A stretch of 42,977 bases of DNA from Leptolyngbyaceae cyanobacterium C42_A2020_001 (GTDB taxonomy: Bacteria > Cyanobacteriota > Cyanobacteriia > Leptolyngbyales > Leptolyngbyaceae), in contig JACYLN010000124.1 in the NCBI GenBank assembly GCA_015272515.1, positions 1 through 42,977 of the forward strand, read 5' to 3'. Position 1 is the stretch's first letter. Each line of letters begins with the position of its first letter. The position numbers and the translations under genes were made by a program. A model generated the notes under the pieces. The model was not told where the DNA came from. It worked only from the letters and a program-made list of their open reading frames with translations, and did not search any database. Shown here piece after piece: positions 25,163 to 33,955 of the stretch.

Positions 25163-26605
25163 CTAATTCGTTTCATTCTCAATTGCAACTGGGAGTTGAA
25201 CCACAAATGTTGTGCCACCGGATGGCGGCAACGAGGATGCAATGGGCAGCGTTCGCTTGGTTGGCAAAGCAGGGCTAAACACCTGAATTTTGCCGTGCAT
25301 TTGCTCAATCAGCGATCGCGCGATCGCCAATCCCAAGCCACTTCCGGGAATGCTGCCCTGCGCCTGCACCCCTCGATAGTGCCGTTCAAACAGGTGCGAT
25401 AGGTCTTCCGGTGGTATTCCCGGACCCGTATCAGACACAAAAATGGCTAGAAGGTTGTCATCCTCTGGCCCATCTGCCCACACCCAAATGTGCCCATTCA
25501 TAGGCGTGTATTTGATTGCATTTTCAATCAAATTATTCAAAACTTCTCGCAAGGCTTGCGGGTTTGCCCATACAGGAGGGAGATCGTCTGGCAAATCCAC
25601 GGCGATCGCGATGTTTTTCTCTTGAGCGATCGCGGTTGCTGATGCCAGCAATGGCTCTAACACCGTTTCTACTAAGCAGCGCTCAATGCTCAAGGCAGCA
25701 CTGGGTAACAACCCAATTGCGGACGTAGGTGGAATTGGATGGGGATATAGTGTTGCCTCGCCGAGTTGCTCTTCGTCATCCAATGGATCATCCTGCAAAC
25801 TAGGCGGGAGTGATCGTGGCGTTGTTTTTAGCCCTATCTCCAGAGCCATTTCCATCTGTTGCGACAGTTCTCGTAAACGCTCGGCTTCACGGGCAATGCT
25901 AGTTGCTAATTCGTGGCTGCGATCGCCAGGTGCTAATCGTCGCAAAATCAACTTGCCAAAGGTTTGTAGAGCGGTTAAAGAGTTACGAAGTTGATGCAGC
26001 AAATTATCCATCAAATCGTGCTGTTGGAGCTGTAACAGGCGTTCCTGTTCGCGTTCGTGTTGCCCCCACTGATAACGTTGATCCATCACGCAGGCAAGGG
26101 ATAAGGTCGTTGCAATTCGTTCTACCTGCTGATGCTCCCACTCTTCCCAGGCGTGATCATCTCGACGAGTTACCAACAAACCAAACACTACCGTTTCATG
26201 AATCAATGGCAAGACAAGTTGACGCTGATCAGTTAGCGCTCCTCCCACCTGAGTTTCAACTCGATCGGTAGTGGAGCGTGACGACTCAATCTCTTCGTCC
26301 ACCCTCACCTTTCCCGCCTCCAGAGCAGCGATCGCGGTCTCCTCTGTCAATCCTTTCAGAAAAGGTTCAGCAGGAGTTAACAAAGCAGGTAATCGCAGCG
26401 GATTAGGTTGCCTGTCCCGTTCATTAAGCGTTTCAGGGTATGCCGCAATTGGTACAAGCTGAGCCTGTGCCCCTTCTACCAAATCGTGAGTAAGATAAAC
26501 AATGCTAATCGATGCACCCAGCGCCTGACTCAGGAGCATAATTTGTGCCCGACAAAGAGCTACAAATTCGGAACTGACGGGCATGAGCATAAATCGAGCG
26601 ATCAC
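25163..26605 (-). CDS. GAF sensor histidine kinase, Hik2/CSK-like
   Basis: This 480-residue soluble kinase has an N-terminal GAF-like sensor (about 10-175) and a dimerisation/phosphoacceptor helix with His204 in NLLHQLRNSLTALQTFGK. An ATPase domain follows, with N-box NNLIENAIKY, G1 DTGPGIPPEDLSHLF and G2 GSGLGLAIA. The N-terminus SSEFVALCRAQ and the H-box surroundings resemble cyanobacterial Hik2 and the chloroplast sensor kinase CSK. These are redox sensors reported to hold an iron-sulfur cluster through an N-terminal cysteine; Cys18 here would be the equivalent. There is no TM segment. The start is GTG 26605, with ATGs at 26590 and 26584 possible. No response regulator is adjacent. Confidence 0.8.
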   Translation of the reverse strand: MIARFMLMPVSSEFVALCRAQIMLLSQALGASISIVYLTHDLVEGAQAQLVPIAAYPETLNERDRQPNPLRLPALLTPAEPFLKGLTEETAIAALEAGKVRVDEEIESSRSTTDRVETQVGGALTDQRQLVLPLIHETVVFGLLVTRRDDHAWEEWEHQQVERIATTLSLACVMDQRYQWGQHEREQERLLQLQQHDLMDNLLHQLRNSLTALQTFGKLILRRLAPGDRSHELATSIAREAERLRELSQQMEMALEIGLKTTPRSLPPSLQDDPLDDEEQLGEATLYPHPIPPTSAIGLLPSAALSIERCLVETVLEPLLASATAIAQEKNIAIAVDLPDDLPPVWANPQALREVLNNLIENAIKYTPMNGHIWVWADGPEDDNLLAIFVSDTGPGIPPEDLSHLFERHYRGVQAQGSIPGSGLGLAIARSLIEQMHGKIQVFSPALPTKRTLPIASSLPPSGGTTFVVQLPVAIENETN

Positions 26606-26790
26606 CTATCTAAATACTAAGTTAATAGAAAACGAAGGTGGCATAAGCGTTACTTAAGGCAAGCCAATTAAACCTGAACCTTTAGATAGATTTAAAGTTT
26701 GTATCAATGAGTTAAAAGAAATTGAAATTTTGGCGTGAAACCGATATACTTGCGACGTGTTTTGTAACTAATACTACACTTGACCAGACA

Positions 26791-26797
26791 AGGGGGG
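26791..26797 (+). promoter_or_regulatory. Shine-Dalgarno AGGGGGG fixing a TTG start
   Basis: A G-rich Shine-Dalgarno lies 5 bases before TTG 26803. It indicates that DUF3155 starts at TTG and not at the ATG at 26722. Confidence 0.65.
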
Positions 26798-26802
26798 TTA
26801 AT

Positions 26803-27120
26803 TTGGCAAGGAGACGCAAGCGTAAGAGCCGCCGTCGGCAGGAGGGTCGCAGAATTCTTGAGCACGTGCCTCAGTTCAGCATCGAATGTGGAGAGGATAA
26901 GCCAGTTACAGCCGCTAGAAAATTCATCCATGCAGAAGGGATTCTTCCACCTGCATTGCTTCTAGTGAAGCGTAACGAGCATACCACGGATCGGTACTTC
27001 TGGGCAGAGAAAGGATTGTTCGGCGCACAGTATGTTGAGGAAAATCACTTCCTCTTTCCAAGTTTGAGACCATCAGACGAAGAACCTGCTGAAATGACTG
27101 TTTCAATTCGTAAGGCTTGA
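26803..27120 (+). CDS. DUF3155 family protein
   Basis: From TTG 26803 this is a 105-residue protein beginning with a strongly basic segment (ARRRKRKSRRRQEGRRI), followed by EHVPQFSIECGEDKPVTAAR, a PPALLLVKRNEHTTDRYFW stretch and GAQYVEENHFLFPSLR. This is the cyanobacterial DUF3155 family, function unknown; the basic head suggests nucleic-acid or ribosome contact. The longer frame from 26722 adds 27 residues of non-conserved sequence; the family N-terminus and the Shine-Dalgarno support the TTG. A clear hairpin follows the stop. Confidence 0.83.
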   Translation: MARRRKRKSRRRQEGRRILEHVPQFSIECGEDKPVTAARKFIHAEGILPPALLLVKRNEHTTDRYFWAEKGLFGAQYVEENHFLFPSLRPSDEEPAEMTVSIRKA

Positions 27121-27157
27121 AACGCTCTTAGCTTCAGCACGTTTAAACATCGTTACA

Positions 27158-27193
27158 ATAAGACTCACTGGAAGCATTCTAAGTGGGTCTTAT
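27158..27193. terminator. 12-bp stem terminator between DUF3155 and the CCB1-like gene
   Basis: ATAAGACTCACT (27158-27169) pairs with AGTGGGTCTTAT (27182-27193), with one G-T pair and a 12-base loop, followed by CAGTTTTG on the plus strand. The genes are convergent, so it can serve both. Confidence 0.7.
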
Positions 27194-27212
27194 CAGTTTT
27201 GAGGCATCGACT

Positions 27213-27749
27213 TTACTCGTGGACAGTCTTCAACGGTAACGTTCGCTGCAACTCCAGTAGCTCGTCTCGATGGGCAATAACAGTAATTACACTCTGCCCC
27301 AATTGGTTCTCGCTTTGCTCAGATTCAACCTTTAGGAGTACCTTTTCTGGACGCTTTGCATTTTTCCAGTAAAAAATGCCCGCGAGCGGCGACAACGCAA
27401 CTAACAGGATGGCTCCTATGGAAAAATCAGGCAGCAAAATTGACAAAACTAACGATAGGCTAAGGGTGCCGATCGCTGTAAGAACTGTCAGGAAAACAGC
27501 TAGAAAAAAGCTGGGACGAACGATTCCCTCAAAGGCAATCTGGTTGCTCTCGGAGTCTACGTCAACCAACTTGTAGGCACGCTGCGAAAAGTACTGCTGC
27601 AACTGCCCAGCAAGTGATTCTTCCGGCAAATCGGACACCAACTTTACAGTCTGCGTCCGATCTTTAACCGATGCTCGAATAAAGAAGAAAAGCCCAACTA
27701 ACAGCAATAGAGTTAGCAGGAAGGTTGAAGACAGAACAGGAGTGCTCAT
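27213..27749 (-). CDS. CCB1-like (DUF3529) cytochrome b6f cofactor assembly protein
   Basis: This 178-residue membrane protein has an N-terminal TM (about 7-24, ending LFFFIRASVKDRT), a soluble segment with LAGQLQQYFSQRAYKLVDVD and a VRPS motif. Two further TMs follow (about 78-105 and 110-127, LSPLAGIFYWKNA), then a C-terminal soluble part. Length and layout match the cyanobacterial homologues of CCB1, which in algae and plants takes part in covalent attachment of heme c(i) to cytochrome b6 on the stromal side. Family assignment is from memory of DUF3529 sequences. The gene is monocistronic with a terminator downstream. Confidence 0.65.
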   Translation of the reverse strand: MSTPVLSSTFLLTLLLLVGLFFFIRASVKDRTQTVKLVSDLPEESLAGQLQQYFSQRAYKLVDVDSESNQIAFEGIVRPSFFLAVFLTVLTAIGTLSLSLVLSILLPDFSIGAILLVALSPLAGIFYWKNAKRPEKVLLKVESEQSENQLGQSVITVIAHRDELLELQRTLPLKTVHE

Positions 27750-27875
27750 TACGCTCAGTTATCGACAGTTATCGTCAGCTAAGGTCTATTAGAGCACTCG
27801 TTGGGAGTAGTTTGCGATCTCGCATAAACAGATCGCAAACTAGATTTTTCCTCCCAAACACCGACTGTCTGAATA

Positions 27876-28262
27876 TCAACTGGTTCCGCTGTGTGCCAAC
27901 CCTAGTGAATGAGGTACGGCATGATATTTCTTGACATAGTCTTGCCAGAGGCGAGAAAGCTCTTGTGCTCTTTGAGCAGAGTCTCCCTGAATTTGATACA
28001 TCCGACGTGGACGACCACGCCCCTCAACCTTCTTCCAGTACCCAGCAATAATTCCTTCCTCTTCCAGAAACTTGAGGGCGCTATAAAGCACAGTATCTGA
28101 GAGGCGATAAGCAGGATATTCAGTTTCGAGCAGTTGGATCAATTCTGTTCCATAAGAATCGCCGCGATTCAGAACAGCAAGAACATAACAAACAGCTAGC
28201 TCTTTATTGAGATAGAACGGTGGCGGCGCTTGAAAGAATTTGTAAATGTCTTCGAACTTCAT
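27876..28262 (-). CDS. PadR-type transcriptional regulator
   Basis: This 128-residue winged-helix protein starts at ATG 28262 (MKFEDIYKFFQ; earlier starts at 28271 and 28286 are less likely). The PadR fold is seen in LAVCYVLAVLNRGDSYGTEL, the recognition helix YRLSDTVLYSALKFLEEE, and the wing GYWKKVEGRGRPRRMYQI. The C-terminal helix is short (ELSRLWQDYVKKYH), giving a small PadR-s2-like protein. PadR proteins usually repress a neighbouring or divergent gene on sensing a small molecule. Upstream lies an unusual structured intergenic region without an obvious target gene. ACCCT and AGGGT at 28316-28331 form a small inverted repeat that could be an operator. Confidence 0.85.
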   Translation of the reverse strand: MKFEDIYKFFQAPPPFYLNKELAVCYVLAVLNRGDSYGTELIQLLETEYPAYRLSDTVLYSALKFLEEEGIIAGYWKKVEGRGRPRRMYQIQGDSAQRAQELSRLWQDYVKKYHAVPHSLGLAHSGTS

Positions 28263-28881
28263 TTTTCCCATCCAGGCGACAGTCAAATAGATGAAACACA
28301 GGATTTGATGAATTTACCCTTTTGGTAGGGTTAATCCCAAATTAACAAGAAGAACTGACGGACTAAATCAACCAAAAGAATTAAATTCACCATGAAAGAT
28401 AAAAACGTGGAGCATTCTAATTCAGGAACATTTGCTGTTTTAGAAGACTCCATCTAATCAAAGCCGCTTCAATCACAATCTAGGGGGGGTGATTAAGGGC
28501 AAATGAGCGGCTAGTAGGCACCTTGTGCTTGTCGTTAGTAGCCTCAGTTTTTTACTCCAAGACCGTTAACTTTTGAAACTTGTTCCTCAAACTAATTGTT
28601 GAGGATAGTGTAGGAATGTACAGACTAACAGCTAAAGATGATAATCATCCAGTCTGGAGTGCTGTATTCATAGGCAATTGGTAGTCTAAGACTTACATCA
28701 CGCGGCTTGAATCAAAAATGGGGGCTATGAGTGAGTTAGATACCGAGTCCAGGAACTACCGATTAAATAACATTTTGGCAGAAAAAATAGCAATCGCGAA
28801 ATGTAAGGGTGCCAGTTTGAATTGATGAACCAATGATCGAGTTCATGTTAACCGAGCCTTGCCAATTTGAGCGCAGTATTC
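28263..28881. other. 619-bp intergenic region with nested inverted repeats
   Basis: No long frame is present. Visible structure is as follows: ACCCT/AGGGT (28316-28331); AGCCGCT (near 28460) with AGCGGCT (near 28510) enclosing AATCAC/GTGATT; GGCTA/TAGCC followed by a T6 run near 28545; CCTCAA/TTGAGG (28585-28604); and CAGACT/AGTCTG (28621-28656) enclosing the perfect hairpin GATGA-TAA-TCATC (28637-28649) and enclosed by TACAG/CTGTA (28619-28666). Two tiny frames (28392-28457, 21 residues; 28727-28825, 32 residues) start with ATG, but neither has strong support. Confidence 0.6.
28454..28552 (+). ncRNA. Candidate small RNA or leader ending in a T-run terminator
   Basis: An outer stem AGCCGCT/AGCGGCT encloses an inner AATCAC/GTGATT stem. 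This is followed by a GGCTA-TAGCC pairing with an internal GCAC-CTT-GTGC hairpin and then TTTTTT. The order of structured domain plus terminator resembles a small RNA or attenuator on the plus strand. No known family was recognised. Confidence 0.3.
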
Positions 28882-29556
28882 TTAGACTAAGCCTGCTCGC
28901 AGAGCAACAACTGCTGCCTGAACGCGATCGTCCACTGCCAGCTTGTTCATAATGCCGCGAATGTGAGTTTTGACCGTATTCGGGCTGAGATACAATTCTG
29001 CTGCAATTTCTGGATTACTTTTGCCGTCCACCATGAGTTTGAGAACTTCTAACTCTCGCTGTGACAGTTGCCCAACTAAGTTGGTCGCTGAGGGGGGTTT
29101 GAGATGTTCTATTACTCGGCGGGCGATTTGGGGGTCAAGATAGGTTGCACCTTCTTGGGCAGCGGCGATCGCGGCAATCAAGCGATCAACATTAGTTCCT
29201 TTTATACAATATGCATCCGCGCCACTGGAAAGTGCAGCAATCACTTCAGTTTCAGTCGTGTGGGAGGTTAGCATCACAATTCGCACATCCGGCATCACAG
29301 CTTTAATTTGTTGAGTCGCGGCAATACCGTCCTGCCGGGGTAACCCAATATCCATAACAATGACATCAGGCTTTAGCTTTTGAGCCATGTCTACGGCTGA
29401 ATAGCCATCAGCAGCTTGACCTACAATAACAAGTTGCGAATAGTCTCCCAGGGTTTGCTCCAGTCCCAACTGCATCATGGGATCATCTTCCACAATCAGA
29501 ACTTTGAGCGGCGGGAGATCGGCTGGAAGGTTTGGCGATGAAGGGGCATTAACCAT
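28882..29556 (-). CDS. NarL/FixJ-type response regulator
   Basis: This 224-residue response regulator has a receiver domain at about 17-135: acidic pocket VEDDPMM, phosphoacceptor Asp in VIVMDIGLPRQDG, Thr/Ser in MLTSHTTE and Lys in YCIKGTN. The LuxR-type helix-turn-helix lies at about 160-224 (LSQRELEVLKLMVDGKSNPE, LYLSPNTVKTHIRGIMNKL). It would be a phosphorylation-controlled transcription factor. The domain pattern is like NarL-type regulators and the plastid Ycf29 line, but identity cannot be fixed. No kinase gene is next to it; the nearest, the Hik2-like kinase, is about 2 kb away on the same strand. Confidence 0.92.
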   Translation of the reverse strand: MVNAPSSPNLPADLPPLKVLIVEDDPMMQLGLEQTLGDYSQLVIVGQAADGYSAVDMAQKLKPDVIVMDIGLPRQDGIAATQQIKAVMPDVRIVMLTSHTTETEVIAALSSGADAYCIKGTNVDRLIAAIAAAQEGATYLDPQIARRVIEHLKPPSATNLVGQLSQRELEVLKLMVDGKSNPEIAAELYLSPNTVKTHIRGIMNKLAVDDRVQAAVVALRAGLV

Positions 29557-29768
29557 GCAAGAACCTAAATGAAAGCCAGAGTAAACTGAACGGTAGGGAC
29601 TACAGGGTTAGGAATGGGTTTTCCTAACATTGGGAACTTTTTGCTAGTCAGGTTGTGTTTCACATCCTACAGCGATTTTTGCGAGATGTAGAGTTATCGA
29701 CATGGCACTTTGGAAGCTAGGATGGTCAATAAAGCTTCCCTTCGAGAATCAGTGGGATAGTCACTTTA

Positions 29769-30374
29769 ATGAGCGCCAAGTCTAGCTACTCTTCGCCATC
29801 TCCTGTTATTCAACAGATCTCCAACGAATTTCGCCGCACGGGCTGGATCAGCTTGTGGTCACAGGTGGTGCTGGTGATTATTTCCAGCATTATTTTGATT
29901 GTTGCCGCAACTGCTGCGCGTGCTCCAGTGATCAATCCAGCCGTTCCCGGTGTTGTAATTCCGGCACCACCCAATCCCAGTGCCGGGGTTGGTGGCGTGC
30001 TAACCTTTGGGGCGATCGCGGTAATGGGGTTCACCATCTATTGGGCATTTCGGTATGTGTTAATTGGGCGGCAATTGCGAAGAGACGCACCTGCCCGTCC
30101 GAAGAAATCGGAAGTGACGCAGTTGATTCGTACCGGGTTGCTTGCCAGTCTATCAGGGATCTTACTAGGGATTTTGGGCAGCTTTGCAATCATTGGAACG
30201 GTTGCAGTGATTGCATTTCGACAAGGTCCGGGATTTGTGACCGGAAGCCAAACTCAAACCGTCAACTCACTGGATATTTTAGTGGTGCAGGCAAGCGTCA
30301 ACTTGATTTTGGCGCATTTTCTGGGCTTGGTGAGTTCTCTGTGGTTGTTGTATCGAATGAATCGGCAAGGATGA
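29769..30374 (+). CDS. DUF3611 family membrane protein, TIC21-like
   Basis: This 201-residue protein has about four TM helices (near 28-48, 78-100, 122-150 and 170-195). The N-terminal SPVIQQISNEFRRTGWISLW motif is typical of the DUF3611 family, which includes the chloroplast inner-envelope protein TIC21/PIC1, proposed in protein import or iron transport. A Pro-rich loop (VINPAVPGVVIPAPPNP) separates TM1 and TM2. The start is ATG 29769. It is convergent with the exporter gene, with only 9 bp between stops. Its role in cyanobacteria is thought to concern metal or membrane homeostasis; the substrate is not readable. Confidence 0.78.
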   Translation: MSAKSSYSSPSPVIQQISNEFRRTGWISLWSQVVLVIISSIILIVAATAARAPVINPAVPGVVIPAPPNPSAGVGGVLTFGAIAVMGFTIYWAFRYVLIGRQLRRDAPARPKKSEVTQLIRTGLLASLSGILLGILGSFAIIGTVAVIAFRQGPGFVTGSQTQTVNSLDILVVQASVNLILAHFLGLVSSLWLLYRMNRQG

Positions 30375-30383
30375 TTGATTCTC

Positions 30384-33383
30384 TTAGACGCTGGCGACTT
30401 CTTGCTGACGATAGAGACAGAAATAGCGTCCTTTCATTGCCATTAATTCGTCATGGGTACCCTGCTCAACCACCACTCCCTGATCCATCATCAAGATGAT
30501 GTCTGCATTGCGAATAGTACTGAGACGATGAGTGATGAAGAAAACGGTGCGTCCCTTAAAGGCTTCTGCCAGATTGAGGCACACTTGCCGCTCCGATTCG
30601 TAATCCAGGGCGCTGGTGGCTTCATCCAGAATCAGTAGGTTGGGGTTTTGCAGAACGGTACGAGCGATCGCAATACGTTGCCGCTGCCCACCAGAGAGGG
30701 CAGACCCTCGTTCACCGACCTGCGTGTTGTAGCCGTTTGACAAATTCATAATGAAGTCGTGAGCGGCGGCGATGCGGGCAGCTTCAATCACTTCTTCATT
30801 GGTTGCTTCTGGGTAGTTCAGTGAAATGTTGTCTTGGATAGTCCCTTCAAACAGCAACGTATCTTGCGGGACGATGCCGATCTGTCGCCGCAATGAATAA
30901 AGCTCGACTTTGCTGATGTCGTAACCGTCAATTAAGATGCGACCCGACTCTAACGGGTACAACCGTGGCAGCAGTTTCATCAGGGTACTCTTACCAGACC
31001 CACTCTGCCCCACAACCCCAACAAATACCCCTGCCGGAAATTCCAGAGTAATGTTGCTCAATTGCATAGGACCGCTGGGGTTGAAGCGAAATGACACATT
31101 CTCAAACTTAACGCCGCCCTTGATTAACGGCATGGAAATATTAGTGCGATCGCTCTCATCCGACTCCATCGGCGTATCCACGATATCTGCTAGCCGTTCC
31201 AGCGACAGCGCCGTTTCCTGGAAGTTTTGCCAAAGCTGGGTTAGGCGTAGCAGTGGACTGGTGACGTATCCAGCAATAATCCGAAAAGCAATCAACTGTC
31301 CCAGAGTCAGTTCCTGTCGCAACACCAGGTAAGCCCCCACCCACAAGACCAGCAAACTGGAAAGCTGGTTGAGAAACTGGCTGGTAGAACTGGCAGCCGT
31401 AACAGTTTGCACGGTTTTGAACCCGGCACTGACATAGCGGGCATAGCGTTCTTGCCATTGCCAGCGCGATCGCAGTTCGATGTTTTGCGCCTTCACCGTC
31501 TGCATTCCCGATAGCACTTCCACCAGGTACGACTGCGTTTCCGCATTTCGTTCTGCCTTATTGCGTAATTGCCGCCGCACAATGGGCGATACAAAGGCTG
31601 TCAACAATGCAAACAATGGAATAGTTGCCAACGCCACCAACGTTAACTGCCAGCTATAAAACACCATCACCACGATGTAAATCACGGAAAACACCGCATC
31701 CAGCACCACGGTCAACGCCGTCGTAGTCATAAACTGGCGGATATTTTCTAGCTCATTGATGCGGGTAGACAGTTCTCCCACAGGGCGGCGTTCAAAGTAG
31801 CGCAGCGGCAGGCGTAACAGGTGATTAATAATTTCGGTGCCCAGTGCCAGATCGATGCGGTTCGTAGTATCGACAAACAAAAAGGTTCGTAGACTGGTGA
31901 GCAGTGCCTCAAACAGGGCAATCACAATCAGGAAAATGCCCAACACTTGCAGCGTATCAGCACTGTTTTGCACCAGCACTTTGTCGATAATCACCTGGGT
32001 CATCAGAGGGTTTGCCAGCCCAAACAATTGCACAAAGAAAGACGCAATCAACACCTCGATCAAAACCGTGCGGTATTTAGAGAGGTAAGGCAAAAACCAA
32101 CTCAAGCCAAATTTTTGCTGCTGCGTGTATTGGGTAGGTTGGAGTAACAACACCTGCCCCTGCTCTCCCCACACCTGCACAAATTCGCTAGTTTTCTGCC
32201 GCAGAATGCCCACCTGGGGCACTCCCAATACCATTGTTTTCTCGCTAATTTCATAGAGCACGGCAAAGCTATCATTCCAATTAATGATGGCAGGTGCTTG
32301 CAACCGTCCAACGCTGGCAGCAGGAACAGTAACCAGTTGAGCACTGAGATTCATCAACTCAGCAACGGCACCACAGGTCATCAGCGAAAGCGAACCAATG
32401 CGTTCTTGTTGGTTGACCAAGACTTTGCGAAGTGTATCTCGGCGGAAGGGGATTGCCAGGTGTTGCGCTAACATCTGGAAGCACGCCAACACGGCATCTA
32501 CTTGCCCACTGCCACGCACATAGGGATATTGCTTTTTCTGGGCAGTATCGTTGAGCAAATAATCTGGTTCGGAGGGATATTCTGGCGCGTAGGGAATTTG
32601 AGCAATTTCCGGCGCAGAAGACGTGGGAATTTTGTCATCCACTACGGGCAGAGGCGCAGGGGAAAGCAATTCTGCATTGAAGCCAACCAGTCGGGCACGG
32701 TTGTCTGGCTTGCGAATTAGGTTTTGCTCCGGATTGTAAACATGGCCAATCGGTAGGTCGGTGGCAGGTTTACCGCCGCTGATAAACCATTGGCGATCGC
32801 CCTCCAGGTTTCGTGCCTGATTCGCATCCCCATTCAAGTTCACGACCTTTGCCTGTGCCCAGGCTTTTAGAGCAAGCTGGCGCAGATCATCAACCCCAGC
32901 ACTCTTCAACACCAGGTCACTATCTGCCCGCTCTTTAATATCTGCTGCTAACAAATCAAACACTTCTACCAGGGCAGGTTGATCTTCAAAATACGCCGCA
33001 AAGGCTGGTTCCTGCTCCAATAGTTTCAAAAACGTGGTGCCGGGAATGGTGATGCAAATTGCTTCGGTAGACGCGATCGCCGTTTCACACGCCACCCCCC
33101 GTAGCAAACTTACCCATCCCAAGATCGCACCCGATTCTAATCGTTGCAATGTAACGGGCAACTGATTATTAGGGTCATAACCCAAGAGGCGCGCCTGTCC
33201 CTGAAACAACACCGAAATTTGAGCAGGCATCTTCTCTTTCACCAGGATCGGCTGCCCCATTCGGTACCGCAACAGTTGCGTTGAGGCAATCAAGCGAGTC
33301 AGCGCGTCGGTTGATAACTGGTTAAATGGCGCAACGCCTGCCAAAAACTCCTGGGTAGTGCCAGTTGTAGTGTTGGTGTTCAT
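30384..33383 (-). CDS. Type I secretion ABC exporter: cyclic-nucleotide-binding, C39-like and ABC domains
   Basis: This 999-residue inner-membrane exporter of the HlyB/SunT class carries several domains. Residues about 15-140 are a cyclic-nucleotide-binding-like domain (GQPILVKE, GAILGWVSLL). Residues about 285-415 are a peptidase C39-like domain, and about 425-720 the six-helix exporter membrane domain. The ATPase spans about 755-990 (Walker A GQSGSGKST, signature LSGGQRQ, Walker B LLILDEATSALD, H-loop THRLS). In the C39 domain the expected DCG-type catalytic Cys is Ala (GQVDAVLACFQML), so it should bind rather than cleave substrates, as in HlyB. A HlyD adaptor is not present in the window. 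Its neighbours include a truncated DUF4347 gene, a typical cargo class. Confidence 0.9.
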   Translation of the reverse strand: MNTNTTTGTTQEFLAGVAPFNQLSTDALTRLIASTQLLRYRMGQPILVKEKMPAQISVLFQGQARLLGYDPNNQLPVTLQRLESGAILGWVSLLRGVACETAIASTEAICITIPGTTFLKLLEQEPAFAAYFEDQPALVEVFDLLAADIKERADSDLVLKSAGVDDLRQLALKAWAQAKVVNLNGDANQARNLEGDRQWFISGGKPATDLPIGHVYNPEQNLIRKPDNRARLVGFNAELLSPAPLPVVDDKIPTSSAPEIAQIPYAPEYPSEPDYLLNDTAQKKQYPYVRGSGQVDAVLACFQMLAQHLAIPFRRDTLRKVLVNQQERIGSLSLMTCGAVAELMNLSAQLVTVPAASVGRLQAPAIINWNDSFAVLYEISEKTMVLGVPQVGILRQKTSEFVQVWGEQGQVLLLQPTQYTQQQKFGLSWFLPYLSKYRTVLIEVLIASFFVQLFGLANPLMTQVIIDKVLVQNSADTLQVLGIFLIVIALFEALLTSLRTFLFVDTTNRIDLALGTEIINHLLRLPLRYFERRPVGELSTRINELENIRQFMTTTALTVVLDAVFSVIYIVVMVFYSWQLTLVALATIPLFALLTAFVSPIVRRQLRNKAERNAETQSYLVEVLSGMQTVKAQNIELRSRWQWQERYARYVSAGFKTVQTVTAASSTSQFLNQLSSLLVLWVGAYLVLRQELTLGQLIAFRIIAGYVTSPLLRLTQLWQNFQETALSLERLADIVDTPMESDESDRTNISMPLIKGGVKFENVSFRFNPSGPMQLSNITLEFPAGVFVGVVGQSGSGKSTLMKLLPRLYPLESGRILIDGYDISKVELYSLRRQIGIVPQDTLLFEGTIQDNISLNYPEATNEEVIEAARIAAAHDFIMNLSNGYNTQVGERGSALSGGQRQRIAIARTVLQNPNLLILDEATSALDYESERQVCLNLAEAFKGRTVFFITHRLSTIRNADIILMMDQGVVVEQGTHDELMAMKGRYFCLYRQQEVASV

Positions 33384-33508
33384 CGTCGCCTCACCGTAAC
33401 AAGGTTAACCTCGGTTTTTAGCTTATAGCAGAATTTGGGCAACCTAGCGTTTGTCACAGAAAGGGTTAAGGAAGAGGGGAGCTAAGGACTGGGATGTTCG
33501 GCAATTCC

Positions 33509-33955
33509 TCAGCCTCGCCACAAGAAGATAGAGCGCATGAAACCCAAAGCTACAAGAATCAGAAGAAACCCAATCCAATTATTGTGAACAGAGGTTTGCT
33601 GAGCAGGTTGTAGCCAGAATTTCATCAGTCGGGCGACGAAGGGCATGACGAAGAAAGTCAACAAGCAGCAGGAGAGAAAGTTGCTGATGAGCATCACATC
33701 GGCCCGTGAAAGCGTGTTTGTAAATTCTAGAGATGATTGCAACAGCAACAAAATCATCACGGTTGGATAAAGCCCCAGCAAGGTAGCCATGATCTGCTTC
33801 CAGTCCGGAGGATTTGTCTTGCGATTTAAAAACCAACGCTCTAAGCCAGTTTTGTAGTAAGTAATTTTGGTAGACGAGAAGATGGTTTTGCCACGTTCTA
33901 CTAACGTTTGGCGCACATCCGATTCTAACCAGCGCGACAAATGGTCTGGAGAGTC
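33509..33955 (-). pseudogene. ABM-domain membrane protein, paralogue 2, 5'-truncated remnant
   Basis: The frame encodes the end of the ABM domain and the membrane part of a protein like those at 24439 and 35298. DSPDHLSRWLESD aligns with DTSDNLNCWLKSD of the 35298 copy, TGLERWF with TGLEGWF, and LLGLYPTVMI...LLTFFVMPFVARLMKFWLQP with the same signatures in both paralogues. The first about 70 residues are missing: the sequence begins abruptly at about 33955, where it joins the DUF4347 gene in another frame. The only start-like codon is TTG at 33940. A third C-terminal TM is present, as in the 35298 copy. It is best read as a deletion remnant. Confidence 0.7.

Noticed and set aside
28727..28825. 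32-codon frame after ATG 28727
   Set aside because: No convincing ribosome binding site and no recognisable sequence; kept only as a note in the intergenic entry.
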